NCBI GenBank assembly: GCA_963702445.1 | Contig: CAVPCZ010000016.1 | Coordinates: 518,614 to 582,613 of the forward strand | Origin: CAVPCZ01 sp963702445 | GTDB lineage: Bacteria > Bacteroidota > Ignavibacteria > UBA10030 > UBA6906 | Length of the DNA: 64,000 nucleotides | Direction: 5' to 3' | The notes under the pieces: generated by a model | Databases searched by the model: none | Seen by the model: only the letters and a program-made list of their open reading frames with translations | Told to the model about the DNA's origin: nothing | Position numbers and translations under genes: made by a program | Shown: one piece after another, positions 8,304 to 18,437 of the stretch | Layout of the letters: every line of letters starts with the position of its first letter | Numbering within the stretch: the first letter of the stretch is position 1

Positions 8304-9868
8304 CCCCGCGGTTCCAGTTTGACCACCGGGAGGATCATCTCCTCCATCGACACGCCTCCGTGCTGGAAGCTGTCCCGGTATTGATTCAGGTATTTGTGGT
8401 AATCGGTCGGATAGACGAAGTAGAAATCCTCTTTTGCGATAATGTAGTTGACAGCAACGCCCCGGTTCGGGAGCTTGAACTCCGACGGATTTTTTACGAA
8501 GATGGCCGCCTTTTCTTCGCTCTTCAGGTTTCGTCCATATTTGTAACGCAGGCTGGTTGACGCTTCGCGGTCACCCAGCACCTTTGATCCCCGCAGGCTC
8601 CGGATGCTCCCGTGGTCTGTGGTCAGGATAACCGTGATGTTCTTGTTCCTGGAAAGTGTCCTGAGCATCCCGTAGAGCGACGAGTGCAGGAACCACGACC
8701 GGGTGAGCGACCGGTAGGCCGACTCATCCGGGGCGATTTCCTTGAGGAGCGAGGAATCGGAGCGTCCGTGGGCAAGCATGTCCACGAAGTTCACGACAAT
8801 CGCCGTCAGCCGCGAGTTCGCATACGAGTTGATGCTGTTCTCGACGCTCCGGCCAAACTCGGCGTCGAGGATCTTCACATACTTCGGTTCGGGTTTCAGC
8901 GTGATCTTCCGCCGCTCCAGCAGTTTCTCCAGGAACTGCCGCTCGTAGCGGTTGCGGCTTGTTTCGTCATCCTCGTTCTTGTCCCACAGCTCCGGGTGGC
9001 GGAGTTCCACGTCACAGGGATAGGAGCCGCTGAAGATGGCATTCCGTGAATACGGCGTGGCGGTGGGCAGTATGCTGAAATAGTACTGTTTGGAGATCGA
9101 ATAGAATTCCTGGAGGATCTCTTCAAAAACCATCCACTGGTCCAGCCGCATGCAGTCGATGACAAAAAACATGACCGATTTCCCCGGCTGCAGTTCGGGC
9201 AGCACGAAGCGGTCCAGCACTTCCAGTGAGAGGGCGGGGCGGCCCGAGGTTTGTTCCACCCAGTCCCGGTAGTTTCGTTCAATGTATTTGCCGAACGCGA
9301 GGTTGCACTCCCGCAGCTGGTCGAGGAGGGTCTGCTTCAACCCGAGTTCGGTGTGCGTATCGAACTCCATGCTCCATCCCACCAGCCGCGTGTAGATGTC
9401 GATCCACCCGTCGTATTCGGGACCGGTCATGAGTGCGGCGGAGATATCGTTGAACTCCTTGATATAGTCCTTGGAGATTGCCGCGCCGGCGATCCGCTTC
9501 CCTTCCAGGAACTTCTTGCAGATCATCAGCACCTGGCTCGGATTCACCGGCTTTGTCAGGTAGTCGCTGATCTTATCGCCGATGGCTTCCTCCATCAGCG
9601 ACTCTTCCTCGTTCTTTGTTATCATGACCACCGGCAATCCCGGGCGCAGCTCTTTGATTTCGGCGAGGGTGCGCAATCCACCCATGCCCGGCATCATCTC
9701 GTCGAGAAAAACCAGATCGTATTCCCGCTGGCGGACGAGAACGACGGCATCTTCCCCGTTGGTGACGGTTTCCACGACGTACCCCCGCTCGGTCAGGAAA
9801 CGCACATGGGCGCGGAGAAGATCGATTTCGTCGTCAATCCAGAGTACGGTTCCTTTGGTTTCGTCCAT
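8300..9868 (-). CDS. porX: PorX-type response regulator with PglZ domain (T9SS regulator)
   Basis: 522 residues, the size of Porphyromonas PorX. Residues 1-125 form a receiver domain: WIDDE acidic pocket near residues 10-14, phospho-acceptor Asp56 in LVFLDEMMPG, and Lys in DYLTKPVNP. After a helical linker comes a PglZ/alkaline-phosphatase-superfamily domain, with FFVIDCMRLDQW as the metal-site strand, LPTATPYSRNAIFSG carrying the probable catalytic Thr, and LTTDHGSIR near the end. In Bacteroidota PorX controls T9SS gene expression and binds PorL or sigma-P. It sits 51 bp after sprA, an adjacency that supports the T9SS role. The partner PorY kinase is not in the window. Confidence 0.9.
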   Translation of the reverse strand: MDETKGTVLWIDDEIDLLRAHVRFLTERGYVVETVTNGEDAVVLVRQREYDLVFLDEMMPGMGGLRTLAEIKELRPGLPVVMITKNEEESLMEEAIGDKISDYLTKPVNPSQVLMICKKFLEGKRIAGAAISKDYIKEFNDISAALMTGPEYDGWIDIYTRLVGWSMEFDTHTELGLKQTLLDQLRECNLAFGKYIERNYRDWVEQTSGRPALSLEVLDRFVLPELQPGKSVMFFVIDCMRLDQWMVFEEILQEFYSISKQYYFSILPTATPYSRNAIFSGSYPCDVELRHPELWDKNEDDETSRNRYERQFLEKLLERRKITLKPEPKYVKILDAEFGRSVENSINSYANSRLTAIVVNFVDMLAHGRSDSSLLKEIAPDESAYRSLTRSWFLHSSLYGMLRTLSRNKNITVILTTDHGSIRSLRGSKVLGDREASTSLRYKYGRNLKSEEKAAIFVKNPSEFKLPNRGVAVNYIIAKEDFYFVYPTDYHKYLNQYRDSFQHGGVSMEEMILPVVKLEPRG

Positions 9869-9919
9869 GCGCTCAGAGTACCCATTTCATTCGTGAGAAT
9901 CAATACAGCCGGCGGTGCG

Positions 9920-12900
9920 CTAGTTGATCGAAATATGGATGTCCAGCCCGGCTTCGTTCGTGGTGCTGCCCGGAATACGGGATCCGGAATCGTCCGGGGC
10001 GATTTTGCTGTACCGGTAGTAGACCGACGCCGTGACGCGGAGACTCAGGACGTATTTGATGCGCGGCTCCATAACCGTTCGCGTTGTCCCTTCCAGGGGC
10101 GTTCCCTCAGGGTTGGCATCCAGCTTTGAAACATCGTATGTCGTCCGGGAGTTCGACGTGCGGGAATAGGACATGCTGACGTCGATGTCGTTGTTCAGCG
10201 CGATGCCGAAGAAGGGGATTTCGAATCCGCGGCGCGAATAGGACGCGGTCAGCGATATCTCCTGGGAAATCGCCTCGACGATATTGCGTGAAGAGGTCGT
10301 CAGATCGTAGGACGAAGTGGTGTTGAACCGGAAATTGGCACCGAAACTCCCCTTCCAGAGTTCCTTGAACGTGAAGTTCAGGCCGATCAGCGGGGAAAAA
10401 CCGGACATCACACGCTGGCCGTCGGTTCGTTCCCCGCCCCCGCCCGGACGATTCTGGTATTGGCGGGTGTAGTTGGAGTTATAGGTGTGGTCCAGCGAGA
10501 GGCGGCTCACGAAGTTCGAAAAGAGCGGCAGCTTCTCGAGACCGTCCCAGCGGAAGCTCCAGTTGACGCGCGGCGTATACTCGCCGAAGATATCGCGGAG
10601 AACCGGCAGGGCTTCAAACCCTTCTTCGAAGGCCTGGTTGAGTTTCTCCTCGTCGCTCCGCGTATCGCCCCTGTCCGCCTTCAGTTCCGCATATTGTGCG
10701 CCCACCTCTTTCAGTCCGGTTTTAAACAGGCCGAGAAACAACACGTCCGGAAACGTCATGAAGGAGCGGTCGAGACTCCGGGAGGTGGTCGAATTCACGA
10801 GGGTGGGGATGCCCAGCACGGAATCGGTCTGGATGTTCTCGGATCGATTGTACGCCCATCCCGTATTCCAGTTCAGATCCAGCCTGGCGCCTTCCCACAA
10901 CGCACGCGAGGTCTTGAACGTGAGCCGGTTGTTCTGGCGGAAATTGTTTACGAGCACACCTCCCGGGGCGCGGATGCCCGGCTCGACGTCCGCACCGAAC
11001 CAGGGGAATGTCGCCCGGGTGCCGAAGTTGACAAGCCGGCCGCTGGGATCGCTGATAAGTCCCAGCTGATACAGCCGGGAAGGTCCGTCCTCAGGATTGG
11101 ATTCCTGCGCGAACGGAACCGTCCCCCAGAAATTGGCGAAGCCGGTTCCCCCCACGACGCCGCTGTTCTGGGTGTTGTTCGACTCCGTGAACGTCACGTT
11201 GATGTTGTCATAGTCCAGCAACACCACCTTGAAGATTTTTGCCAGTCCGCCGACTGCGCCGAACAGCCTGGATAACGGGTCCCGCCCGGCGGTGCTGTCC
11301 GCTGCTTGCGTGGAGTCGGTTCCCGCCACCGCTCCGGTTTCCCCGCTTCCGCGGCGGCCCCGCGAGGGTGCGGACGCCGCGGCCGGCGCTGATTCAAAGA
11401 GCGGATCGAACAGCTGCTTCATCCGGAAGTTCATCCCGAGCGTGAGGTTCGTGTTGGTCCCCGCCGATTTCCCGAGATCGCCGCGCGTCAGGGTATTCTG
11501 CCAGTTATAGTCCACCGCATAGGAGAACTGGAAATCCAGGTACTTCTTCGTGTTGAAGATGTTCGGCAGATTGGGACGTGTATTGAAGGTGTTCCTCTGG
11601 CTGTAGCGCGTGTTTTCGCCGAAGTAGACCGCCCCGTTGCCGCCGAAAATGTCATTGAGAATATCCGAAAACGGCCGCTGCTGCTTGTTCTCGTCCAGTT
11701 CCAGATTCAGCAGGCTGGATTCCACGCTTACGTTGTAGTCACCGGACGGATTCAGCAGTCCGTTCTCGCTGAGTTTCCACGCGAACCCGGCCTGGCGGGA
11801 AGCGGTGAAATTGCGCGCGATGATCTCCTGCGCACCCTGCGCGCGTTGCAGCGAATTGTCCCGCGAACGTACCGAGCTCAAGGCCCAGTTGAAACTCGTG
11901 GGGGCGAAATACAGCTTCCAGTCCTTGAACTCGTCCAGCAGCCAGATCCCGGCAAAAATCGTCCGGAACGGCTGGAGGAAATAGTCGGGCGGCAGGGTGA
12001 TGTTGTACCCGACGCGGGCGTTCCACGACCAGCTGTACCGGCTCACGACGGCCGGACTCCGTTCGGTGGATTGGGTGTAGGAAAACCCGAACGTGAGTTT
12101 GTTGAAGGTGTCACGGATGAACCACGCGTTGGAAGGCAGGTTGATCCGGAAATTGGGAGCGGCATACGTGTCCGTCACGCGCCGCGTTTCCGATTCCAGC
12201 GTCACCTTATCCGCCGCCGCCTGGGCATCCGCTTCCGGCGCCCCCTCACGGAGGGCTTTCTCCTTGGATTGCTCCGCCGCCTCGGTGACAAGAACATCGG
12301 AGTTCGGAAGGTACCGGGGTTGATTCATGCTCTCGCTGTGCGAATACGATATCGGGATCGATGTCCCGGCCCAGTCTTCCGGAAACAGTTTTTCCGCCTG
12401 GACGGATGTTGCCAGCGCCCAGTTGTTGGAGAGCTGGCGGCTGCCGAAGCGTTGCTCCAGCGTGTGGAAGGCCGGATCGACCAGGGAGTAGTTGAACGAC
12501 ACGGATCCGAGATCGGCAAGCTTGAGTTGCGTGTCAAACCGGTAGGCCCAACCCGGCGTATCATCCACCGAGGTCAACCGGAGCTCGTTGACCCAGACCT
12601 GACCCTCGAGGGGCAGCGCAGTCCCCGAGCCCGGAACATTCTGCACGCCGATGGCCAGGTAGACAATTTGCGTCAGCGAAGGATTTCCGAGCACCCGGTA
12701 GTATGATCCCGGGGGGCCGTCCTTGACAGGAATGGCCGTCGAGATAATGTTCACCGAGTCCCGCGCGGCCTTCACCGCGGTGAGGTCCGCGAAGTTGATC
12801 ACGACTTCGTTCAGGACGTCCCATCCCTTGTGGATGGGCGCAATGTATTCGTAGTAGTTCAGGCTGTCCAGTCCGAAGCGGAACGAAAGCCGGGCATCGT

Positions 12901-15900
12901 AGTTCTTTTCATCCATATACTGGAACTTCTCGTCGCCGTGCACAAACATCTTCATGGTCTTGTAGTTGAAGAGATCCAGCGCCCGGTAGGTGTAGAACTT
13001 CACCGTCTGACGGTATTCACCGTCGGGCAGCCCTTTGAGCAGCAGGGCGAGGGACTGTTCGTTCGCATAGACCTCCTCTTCCGGCCGCGTCCGGTCCCGT
13101 TCGCGGATGACCCCCGGCGGGGATTCATACTGCGGATTGTCTTCGACGTTGACCACCGTCACCTCGAAGGTGGTGTCATTCAGGTCACGCGTCACCTTCT
13201 GCCACTGGTTTCCCACCAGGTTGAAGTCGGCGATGCGGACGGCAATGGTGTCGGTGGCATTGGCGAAGGCGACGCGGACGAACTCGATATTCTCCTGCGA
13301 CGGCGTCCCGATCTGGCGGACCCAGTCCTGGATCGGGATACGGAACTGGTACCACCCCAGATTGCCGCCGCCGACAATCAGCGGGTTGCGCGTATACACC
13401 GTGTCGAGGGAGACTTCATACTCGAAGTACGAGTTCGCCAGGTCCACCACCCCGTTGGCATTCAGGTCTTCCGTGTCGGGAATGCGCCCGCTCGGTCCAT
13501 CCCGGTTCCCGTCGCTCCCGTTGATGCCTGTGTAGTCCTCCTGCGTCGTTCCCACCGTTGCGTTGTTAAAGGCGTAATTATCTCCCATGGGATCGGCCGC
13601 GAGGGCCGGGTACTTTGCGACGAGGGCGGCATACCGCGCCTGCTCCTGTCCGTCGTTCAGCATGTCGATGCCGGTGTCCTCCCCCTCCTGCAGGGTGCCG
13701 TTCGGGTACCCGCTCAGAACGAGATCCTCGGAATTGAGCACGCGGTTCGGGATCGCGTCTTCGCTCACCGCGCCGAGGTCGATAAGCATCTTTGCGTCCG
13801 GCGGGGCCCGGTCTACGCGCATCCAGATTTCGATGAAGTTGACGTTTTCCTTCGAGAGATTGATGGCCGAGACGGAGAGGGGTTTCATCAGCCCACCCCA
13901 GTTCTTGGTGGGTGTCAGGGTGTTTTCCAGATCGAGGCTGGCATTGTACTGTCCGCGCTGCGCCGGGAAGTAGCGGAAATCCAGCACCGTCGCCTGGTTG
14001 TTCGCCTGGTTCCCCGGAAGTTTGCGCGGATAGATATCGGTCAGCTGCACATCCGTGGGCAGACGGTTGAACCAGACCATCTTCCCGCGTGAAAACATCT
14101 TGGTCGTGTCAAGGAGGCCGGGGAAGAAGACCCTGTCCGCAAGCGGGCTGGCGAGGGTCCAGGCGGCATAGTTGATGCCCACGGGTATGGCACGGCGTGC
14201 GGTTTCAAAGTCGTCGATGTACGCGATCCCCTCTCCGTTATCGCTCGGGATGGGGCTCTTCTTGGTGTTCGGGTCCGGCGACATATATGCCGCTTCGCCG
14301 CTCACCTTCAACTGGGAGGGTTCGCGTGTGGCGAGGAACGGGAGCGCATCGAGGGCACGCGTCAGGAATGGAAGATCCTGTGTTATTGATCCGTCAACGC
14401 CGAATATCGAGTTGTTGTTGGGCTCTTCCCCGAGACGCACCTTGTCGCTCAGGGTCTGCTGGTTCAGGTTCATCACGGTGAACCCGATATTGATATTCTG
14501 CGATATGGCGAGATCACCGCGCGCCGCCAGCAGCGTTTTGGAGGCGAGCTGGAACAGGTCGTTCTGTTCGTACTTGATCTGCAGGTTTGCGCCGGGCACG
14601 AGCGCGCGGTCGTTCTTAATCACCACCTCCCCGATGATATAGTCGACGGTATAGTCGATGTTGGGCAGCAGCTGCCGGCCGTCGAGGATCACCAGCACGC
14701 TTCCTTCCACGACATTGAAACCCAGGGAGTACCGTGAGGTGGCTTCTCCCGTGGCTTTCCCGCGTATCACGTAACGGTTGCGCAGGGCCTGCTGCGCGAA
14801 CGTCTGCGTGGTGTCATACACTTCCTTGTACCGGTACTCTGAAGTGTCCGCCAGAACCTGCCCCTTGTCGGCAAAGTAGTCCCGGACACCGGTGTCAAAC
14901 GGACGAAGGGTCGGAAAGAACACCTCCGCACGCGCCTGGTTGATCGTCCGCCCCGCCCGGTAGTCGAATTGTCCGTCACCGTTCGGTGCGGGGGTGTCAT
15001 CACTGTTGAAGCGGTCGATACCGAGCACGCGCAGCAACGGCTCATTCAGGATATTGTTCTGATCTTCGCCTCCCGGAACGCGGCGGAACACATCAAGCGA
15101 GAAGCCGGTCTTCTTGACATTCCGCCCGATACCCTGGATCGGATAGATGTTCTTCAGGAGCATCTTCCATGCCTTGGGGTACGACGGCCCGGTTGCCAGA
15201 AGGTTCTTGGGCTTCACCATCTTGAGCAGCAACCGCTGGCTCAGGGCGACGCTGTCGGTGCCGAGATCGCGCGACAACTCGCCGAATTGCTGGCCGTCCG
15301 CCCGCCGGTAGGCGATGCCGATGATCTGCTGGTCTCCGACATTCGTGTTCAATGACAGCACCCCGAGATACCCGTCCCCGTCCAGCTCGTACTGGGCCCG
15401 GTCCAGCTTGATAAACGGTCCGGTCTCGATCTTCCCGGGATCGTCAATGGCCTGGCGCAGCACCGGATTGTAGCCGGAACCCGGGATGGGAGGGAGATCA
15501 ATGTACGCAATCCCCTGGCGTTCATTGGGATCGGGTATTCCGCCCTGCCGCTGAACCCAGACTTCCTCTTCCACAAGCTGCGCATTGCTGTTGAGAAGCG
15601 GCGGATCGTTCTGGTAATAGGGTTCGTACTCCCTGATGTAGGACGTGTCCACAAAATAGTGATTTGTCGCGTACTCGTACGCGCGCATTTCGAATTGCGA
15701 CTCTTTTGCGCCGCCCGAAACGGCAACTTCCTTGATCTGGCCCTTCTTCTGGGATGCCAGCGCGGTCAGGGTCAGGGGCCCCGCCTGGAATTGCGCCTTT
15801 ACACCAAACAGGGCCTGACTGCTTCCGATGAAGGAAGAGGGCGTCTGGAGGGAGACGTTGCCGGCTTCGACGCTGCGCACGATTTCGTCGTCGTAACCGG

Positions 15901-16897
15901 TGTATTTGAGCTTCAGCTGGTTCTCGTATTCAAAGGTCCGCTGGGTGTTCCAGTCCGCCAGTATGTTCAGTTTGTCGCCGATGGTCCCGTTGACGGACAC
16001 CTGGACATCCTGAGAGAAGTCCGGCTCGTTCCGGGTCTGGTCCAGACGCGAGATCGTGGTCTGGTCCGTCTCGGTACTCCGGAACCCCGCCTTGATGTCC
16101 ACGGCACCGCTGATATTCAGCTTGATTTCCGGCTTGCCGAAGATGCTGAAAATGGGGTTGGGCGGGATCGGGATTTGAATCTGGGTGATGTTGCTGAGGA
16201 GCTCGCCGAGATCGTTCTTGGCGACCAGCGCCTTCGGCCTCCGGGCTTCCTCCGCAAGCAGCCGCCGGAATTCCTGTTTTCGCCTGACAGTGACGTACTC
16301 GCCGAGCGGAACGCTGACGGGAATTCTGGTGTCTTGGCCGAAGAGCGTCTCGCGGATGCGGATGTTCGCCCCTGTTGTGTCCAGGGTGACCTCCCGCCGC
16401 AATCCGCTGCTCTTTCTTGATCCAAACAGCGGGTAGGTCCGGTCGGGAATAACCTCCACTCCCGGGGACTCGTGGCGCCTTGGCGCGAACTGCCGCAGAC
16501 GGGCTGTGGAGTCCAGATACACGACATACGTGGAATCGGTGATCAACCGGGCACGGAGAGAATCCCGCCGGGTGCTGTCCGCGCGCGTGCTGTCAAGCTG
16601 CGCTGCACGGAGCGAATCCGCGGGAGAGAGAAACCGGAGGGAGTCCCCGGGAGAGCGCAAAGCGAGGGAGTCCGCCGGCGAGAGGCGCGTCCGGACGGAA
16701 TCCGGTGGACGCACGTCCTGGAAGGCATTCTCCGGGGGAACGCCGACACCCGCTGCGGAAAGGGTCAACACCCCGATAAGGAGAGGAGCCGCCAGACCGG
16801 CAAGCCGCACGCCGGCACGGAGGAAATAGCCGGCAGAGGGAGAAAAATCTCTATGCGACAAAGAGTCCAATTCGATTCCGCAAGTGGTACAGAACAA
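9920..16897 (-). CDS. sprA: T9SS outer-membrane translocon protein SprA
   Basis: About 2,300 residues, typical of SprA/Sov, the very large beta-barrel that forms the T9SS export pore. After a hydrophobic signal (VRLAGLAAPLLIGVLTLSAAG) there is a low-complexity linker with repeated ADSL/DSTR units (about residues 65-125). The rest is a long run of amphipathic strands with conserved blocks such as IRIRETLFGQ, LNISGAVDIKAGFR and GEGIAYIDDFETARRAIP. The start is unclear: the longest frame begins at a TTG (16897), while a GTG at 16810 gives a compact signal peptide. No frame break was found across 7 kb. It heads the sprA-porX-tsaE-tsaB run. Identity rests on size and recalled family blocks. Confidence 0.92.
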   Translation of the reverse strand: MFCTTCGIELDSLSHRDFSPSAGYFLRAGVRLAGLAAPLLIGVLTLSAAGVGVPPENAFQDVRPPDSVRTRLSPADSLALRSPGDSLRFLSPADSLRAAQLDSTRADSTRRDSLRARLITDSTYVVYLDSTARLRQFAPRRHESPGVEVIPDRTYPLFGSRKSSGLRREVTLDTTGANIRIRETLFGQDTRIPVSVPLGEYVTVRRKQEFRRLLAEEARRPKALVAKNDLGELLSNITQIQIPIPPNPIFSIFGKPEIKLNISGAVDIKAGFRSTETDQTTISRLDQTRNEPDFSQDVQVSVNGTIGDKLNILADWNTQRTFEYENQLKLKYTGYDDEIVRSVEAGNVSLQTPSSFIGSSQALFGVKAQFQAGPLTLTALASQKKGQIKEVAVSGGAKESQFEMRAYEYATNHYFVDTSYIREYEPYYQNDPPLLNSNAQLVEEEVWVQRQGGIPDPNERQGIAYIDLPPIPGSGYNPVLRQAIDDPGKIETGPFIKLDRAQYELDGDGYLGVLSLNTNVGDQQIIGIAYRRADGQQFGELSRDLGTDSVALSQRLLLKMVKPKNLLATGPSYPKAWKMLLKNIYPIQGIGRNVKKTGFSLDVFRRVPGGEDQNNILNEPLLRVLGIDRFNSDDTPAPNGDGQFDYRAGRTINQARAEVFFPTLRPFDTGVRDYFADKGQVLADTSEYRYKEVYDTTQTFAQQALRNRYVIRGKATGEATSRYSLGFNVVEGSVLVILDGRQLLPNIDYTVDYIIGEVVIKNDRALVPGANLQIKYEQNDLFQLASKTLLAARGDLAISQNINIGFTVMNLNQQTLSDKVRLGEEPNNNSIFGVDGSITQDLPFLTRALDALPFLATREPSQLKVSGEAAYMSPDPNTKKSPIPSDNGEGIAYIDDFETARRAIPVGINYAAWTLASPLADRVFFPGLLDTTKMFSRGKMVWFNRLPTDVQLTDIYPRKLPGNQANNQATVLDFRYFPAQRGQYNASLDLENTLTPTKNWGGLMKPLSVSAINLSKENVNFIEIWMRVDRAPPDAKMLIDLGAVSEDAIPNRVLNSEDLVLSGYPNGTLQEGEDTGIDMLNDGQEQARYAALVAKYPALAADPMGDNYAFNNATVGTTQEDYTGINGSDGNRDGPSGRIPDTEDLNANGVVDLANSYFEYEVSLDTVYTRNPLIVGGGNLGWYQFRIPIQDWVRQIGTPSQENIEFVRVAFANATDTIAVRIADFNLVGNQWQKVTRDLNDTTFEVTVVNVEDNPQYESPPGVIRERDRTRPEEEVYANEQSLALLLKGLPDGEYRQTVKFYTYRALDLFNYKTMKMFVHGDEKFQYMDEKNYDARLSFRFGLDSLNYYEYIAPIHKGWDVLNEVVINFADLTAVKAARDSVNIISTAIPVKDGPPGSYYRVLGNPSLTQIVYLAIGVQNVPGSGTALPLEGQVWVNELRLTSVDDTPGWAYRFDTQLKLADLGSVSFNYSLVDPAFHTLEQRFGSRQLSNNWALATSVQAEKLFPEDWAGTSIPISYSHSESMNQPRYLPNSDVLVTEAAEQSKEKALREGAPEADAQAAADKVTLESETRRVTDTYAAPNFRINLPSNAWFIRDTFNKLTFGFSYTQSTERSPAVVSRYSWSWNARVGYNITLPPDYFLQPFRTIFAGIWLLDEFKDWKLYFAPTSFNWALSSVRSRDNSLQRAQGAQEIIARNFTASRQAGFAWKLSENGLLNPSGDYNVSVESSLLNLELDENKQQRPFSDILNDIFGGNGAVYFGENTRYSQRNTFNTRPNLPNIFNTKKYLDFQFSYAVDYNWQNTLTRGDLGKSAGTNTNLTLGMNFRMKQLFDPLFESAPAAASAPSRGRRGSGETGAVAGTDSTQAADSTAGRDPLSRLFGAVGGLAKIFKVVLLDYDNINVTFTESNNTQNSGVVGGTGFANFWGTVPFAQESNPEDGPSRLYQLGLISDPSGRLVNFGTRATFPWFGADVEPGIRAPGGVLVNNFRQNNRLTFKTSRALWEGARLDLNWNTGWAYNRSENIQTDSVLGIPTLVNSTTSRSLDRSFMTFPDVLFLGLFKTGLKEVGAQYAELKADRGDTRSDEEKLNQAFEEGFEALPVLRDIFGEYTPRVNWSFRWDGLEKLPLFSNFVSRLSLDHTYNSNYTRQYQNRPGGGGERTDGQRVMSGFSPLIGLNFTFKELWKGSFGANFRFNTTSSYDLTTSSRNIVEAISQEISLTASYSRRGFEIPFFGIALNNDIDVSMSYSRTSNSRTTYDVSKLDANPEGTPLEGTTRTVMEPRIKYVLSLRVTASVYYRYSKIAPDDSGSRIPGSTTNEAGLDIHISIN

Positions 16898-17042
16898 CCC
16901 GTGCCGTTATGCCGGGGCGCACATGCGTTAACAAGCTTGATCGATATTGAACTCCTCAAATTGCACTGCATCTAACATAGCCAAAACAGAGGAAAAGGTC
17001 AAGTATCCTTGGAAAAACCCCCGGGGACTCCTATATTACGGC

Positions 17043-18437
17043 ATGTATCTGATCCATCGATATATCCTTCGCGCCCACGCGGGACCGTTCCTCTTCTCGC
17101 TGGCGACGTTGATGTTCATCTTCCTCCTGCAGTTCGTGATGAAATTCATCGATCAGCTGGTCGGGAAAGGACTGACGGCATGGCTGATCATGGAACTCGT
17201 CGCGCTGAATCTCTCCTGGATGCTCGTGCTTGCCGTCCCCATGTCGGTCCTCGTCGCAACCCTGATGGCTTTTGGAGAACTCTCCTCGAGAAATGAAATC
17301 ACCGCCATGAAGGCGGGAGGCGTCAGCATCTACCGGATGATGGCCCCGGTGCTCTTCGCCGGCGTGCTTGTCGGACTGGTCATGGTCTGGTTCAACAACG
17401 ACGTGCTCCCGGAATCCAATCACCGCCTCAAGGCGCTGACAACGGACATCCGGCGCAAAAAACCGACGATCGCACTTGTCGATGGCGTCTTCTCCCAGGA
17501 TATCCCCGGCTACAGCCTTCTGGTCCGCAAGGCCTCTCCCACCGGAGACCTGGCCGGGGTGACGCTCTACGACTTTTCCAATCCGACCAGGAACGCCGTG
17601 ATCACCGCCTCGCATGGAACCATCACCCTGTCGCCGGACTACCGGAAGATTCTCCTGAATCTCCGGGAGGGAGAGATCCACGAGCTGGATATGCAGGACG
17701 TGAACGCATACCGGCGCGTTCGCTTCACGCGCCACCGGATCGCCATGGACGTGGAGGGATTCGACTTCGAACGATCCGCCACCTCGGCCTTCACACGCGG
17801 GGACCGGGAACTGAGCGCCCCCGCCATGCTGCTCGTCTCCGACAGCCTGGACCGCCTCCGCCTGGCGCAAACCGGCGAACTCGGCGACCTGCTGACGAAG
17901 GAAATGGAAGGGACGCTCAAAGGGATCTGGGACACCGGCGGCATCCCGCCCGCGTTCACCGGCAGCTATGCGCCATCAACCGCGCTTGTCAAAGCGCGAA
18001 CCATGGGTTCGGTGGTCGCAACATATTTCTTTCGTATGGAAACCCTCGAACGCCAGTCCAGCCAGTACTGGGTGGAAATCCACAAAAAGTACTCCATTCC
18101 GGCCGCATGCGTGGTGTTTGTGCTCGTGGGACTTCCCCTCGGCATCATGGCCCGCCGGGGCGGGTTCGGGATCGCGGCCACTCTGAGCCTGGGCTTCTTT
18201 GTCCTCTACTGGGCATTCCTTATCGGAGGAGAGAAGCTCGCCGACAGGGGAATTCTCTCTCCCTTCCTGGGCATGTGGGCGGCAAATTTCATCATCGGCG
18301 CCATGGGCATCTACCTTACCTTCCGCACCGGACGCGAAACGGTCGTCATCGACTGGAGTTTCTTCCGGCGGCTTGTCCCCCGGCGTTTGCGCGGCACACT
18401 CCCCGATGAACCACCGCGGGACGCGGTCGCCTCATGA
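17043..18437 (+). CDS. LptF/LptG family permease (first copy)
   Basis: 464 residues from the ATG at 17043. These YjgP/YjgQ-type proteins form the inner-membrane part of the LPS exporter LptB2FG and pull lipopolysaccharide into the Lpt bridge. Three N-terminal membrane segments (FLFSLATLMFIFLLQF, LVLAVPMSVLVATLMAF, VLFAGVLVGLVMVWF) are followed by a periplasmic jellyroll-like domain of about 250 residues and three C-terminal segments starting at AACVVFVLVGLPLGIMARRGG. ELSSRNEITAMKAGGVS is the family's coupling-helix region. It overlaps the next gene by four bases. Which copy is F and which is G cannot be told from sequence. Confidence 0.9.
   Translation: MYLIHRYILRAHAGPFLFSLATLMFIFLLQFVMKFIDQLVGKGLTAWLIMELVALNLSWMLVLAVPMSVLVATLMAFGELSSRNEITAMKAGGVSIYRMMAPVLFAGVLVGLVMVWFNNDVLPESNHRLKALTTDIRRKKPTIALVDGVFSQDIPGYSLLVRKASPTGDLAGVTLYDFSNPTRNAVITASHGTITLSPDYRKILLNLREGEIHELDMQDVNAYRRVRFTRHRIAMDVEGFDFERSATSAFTRGDRELSAPAMLLVSDSLDRLRLAQTGELGDLLTKEMEGTLKGIWDTGGIPPAFTGSYAPSTALVKARTMGSVVATYFFRMETLERQSSQYWVEIHKKYSIPAACVVFVLVGLPLGIMARRGGFGIAATLSLGFFVLYWAFLIGGEKLADRGILSPFLGMWAANFIIGAMGIYLTFRTGRETVVIDWSFFRRLVPRRLRGTLPDEPPRDAVAS

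Noticed and set aside
16810..17043. A shared divergent promoter between sprA and the first Lpt permease
   Set aside because: TTG and TA elements occur, but no pair has acceptable spacing on either strand, so no site is claimed.
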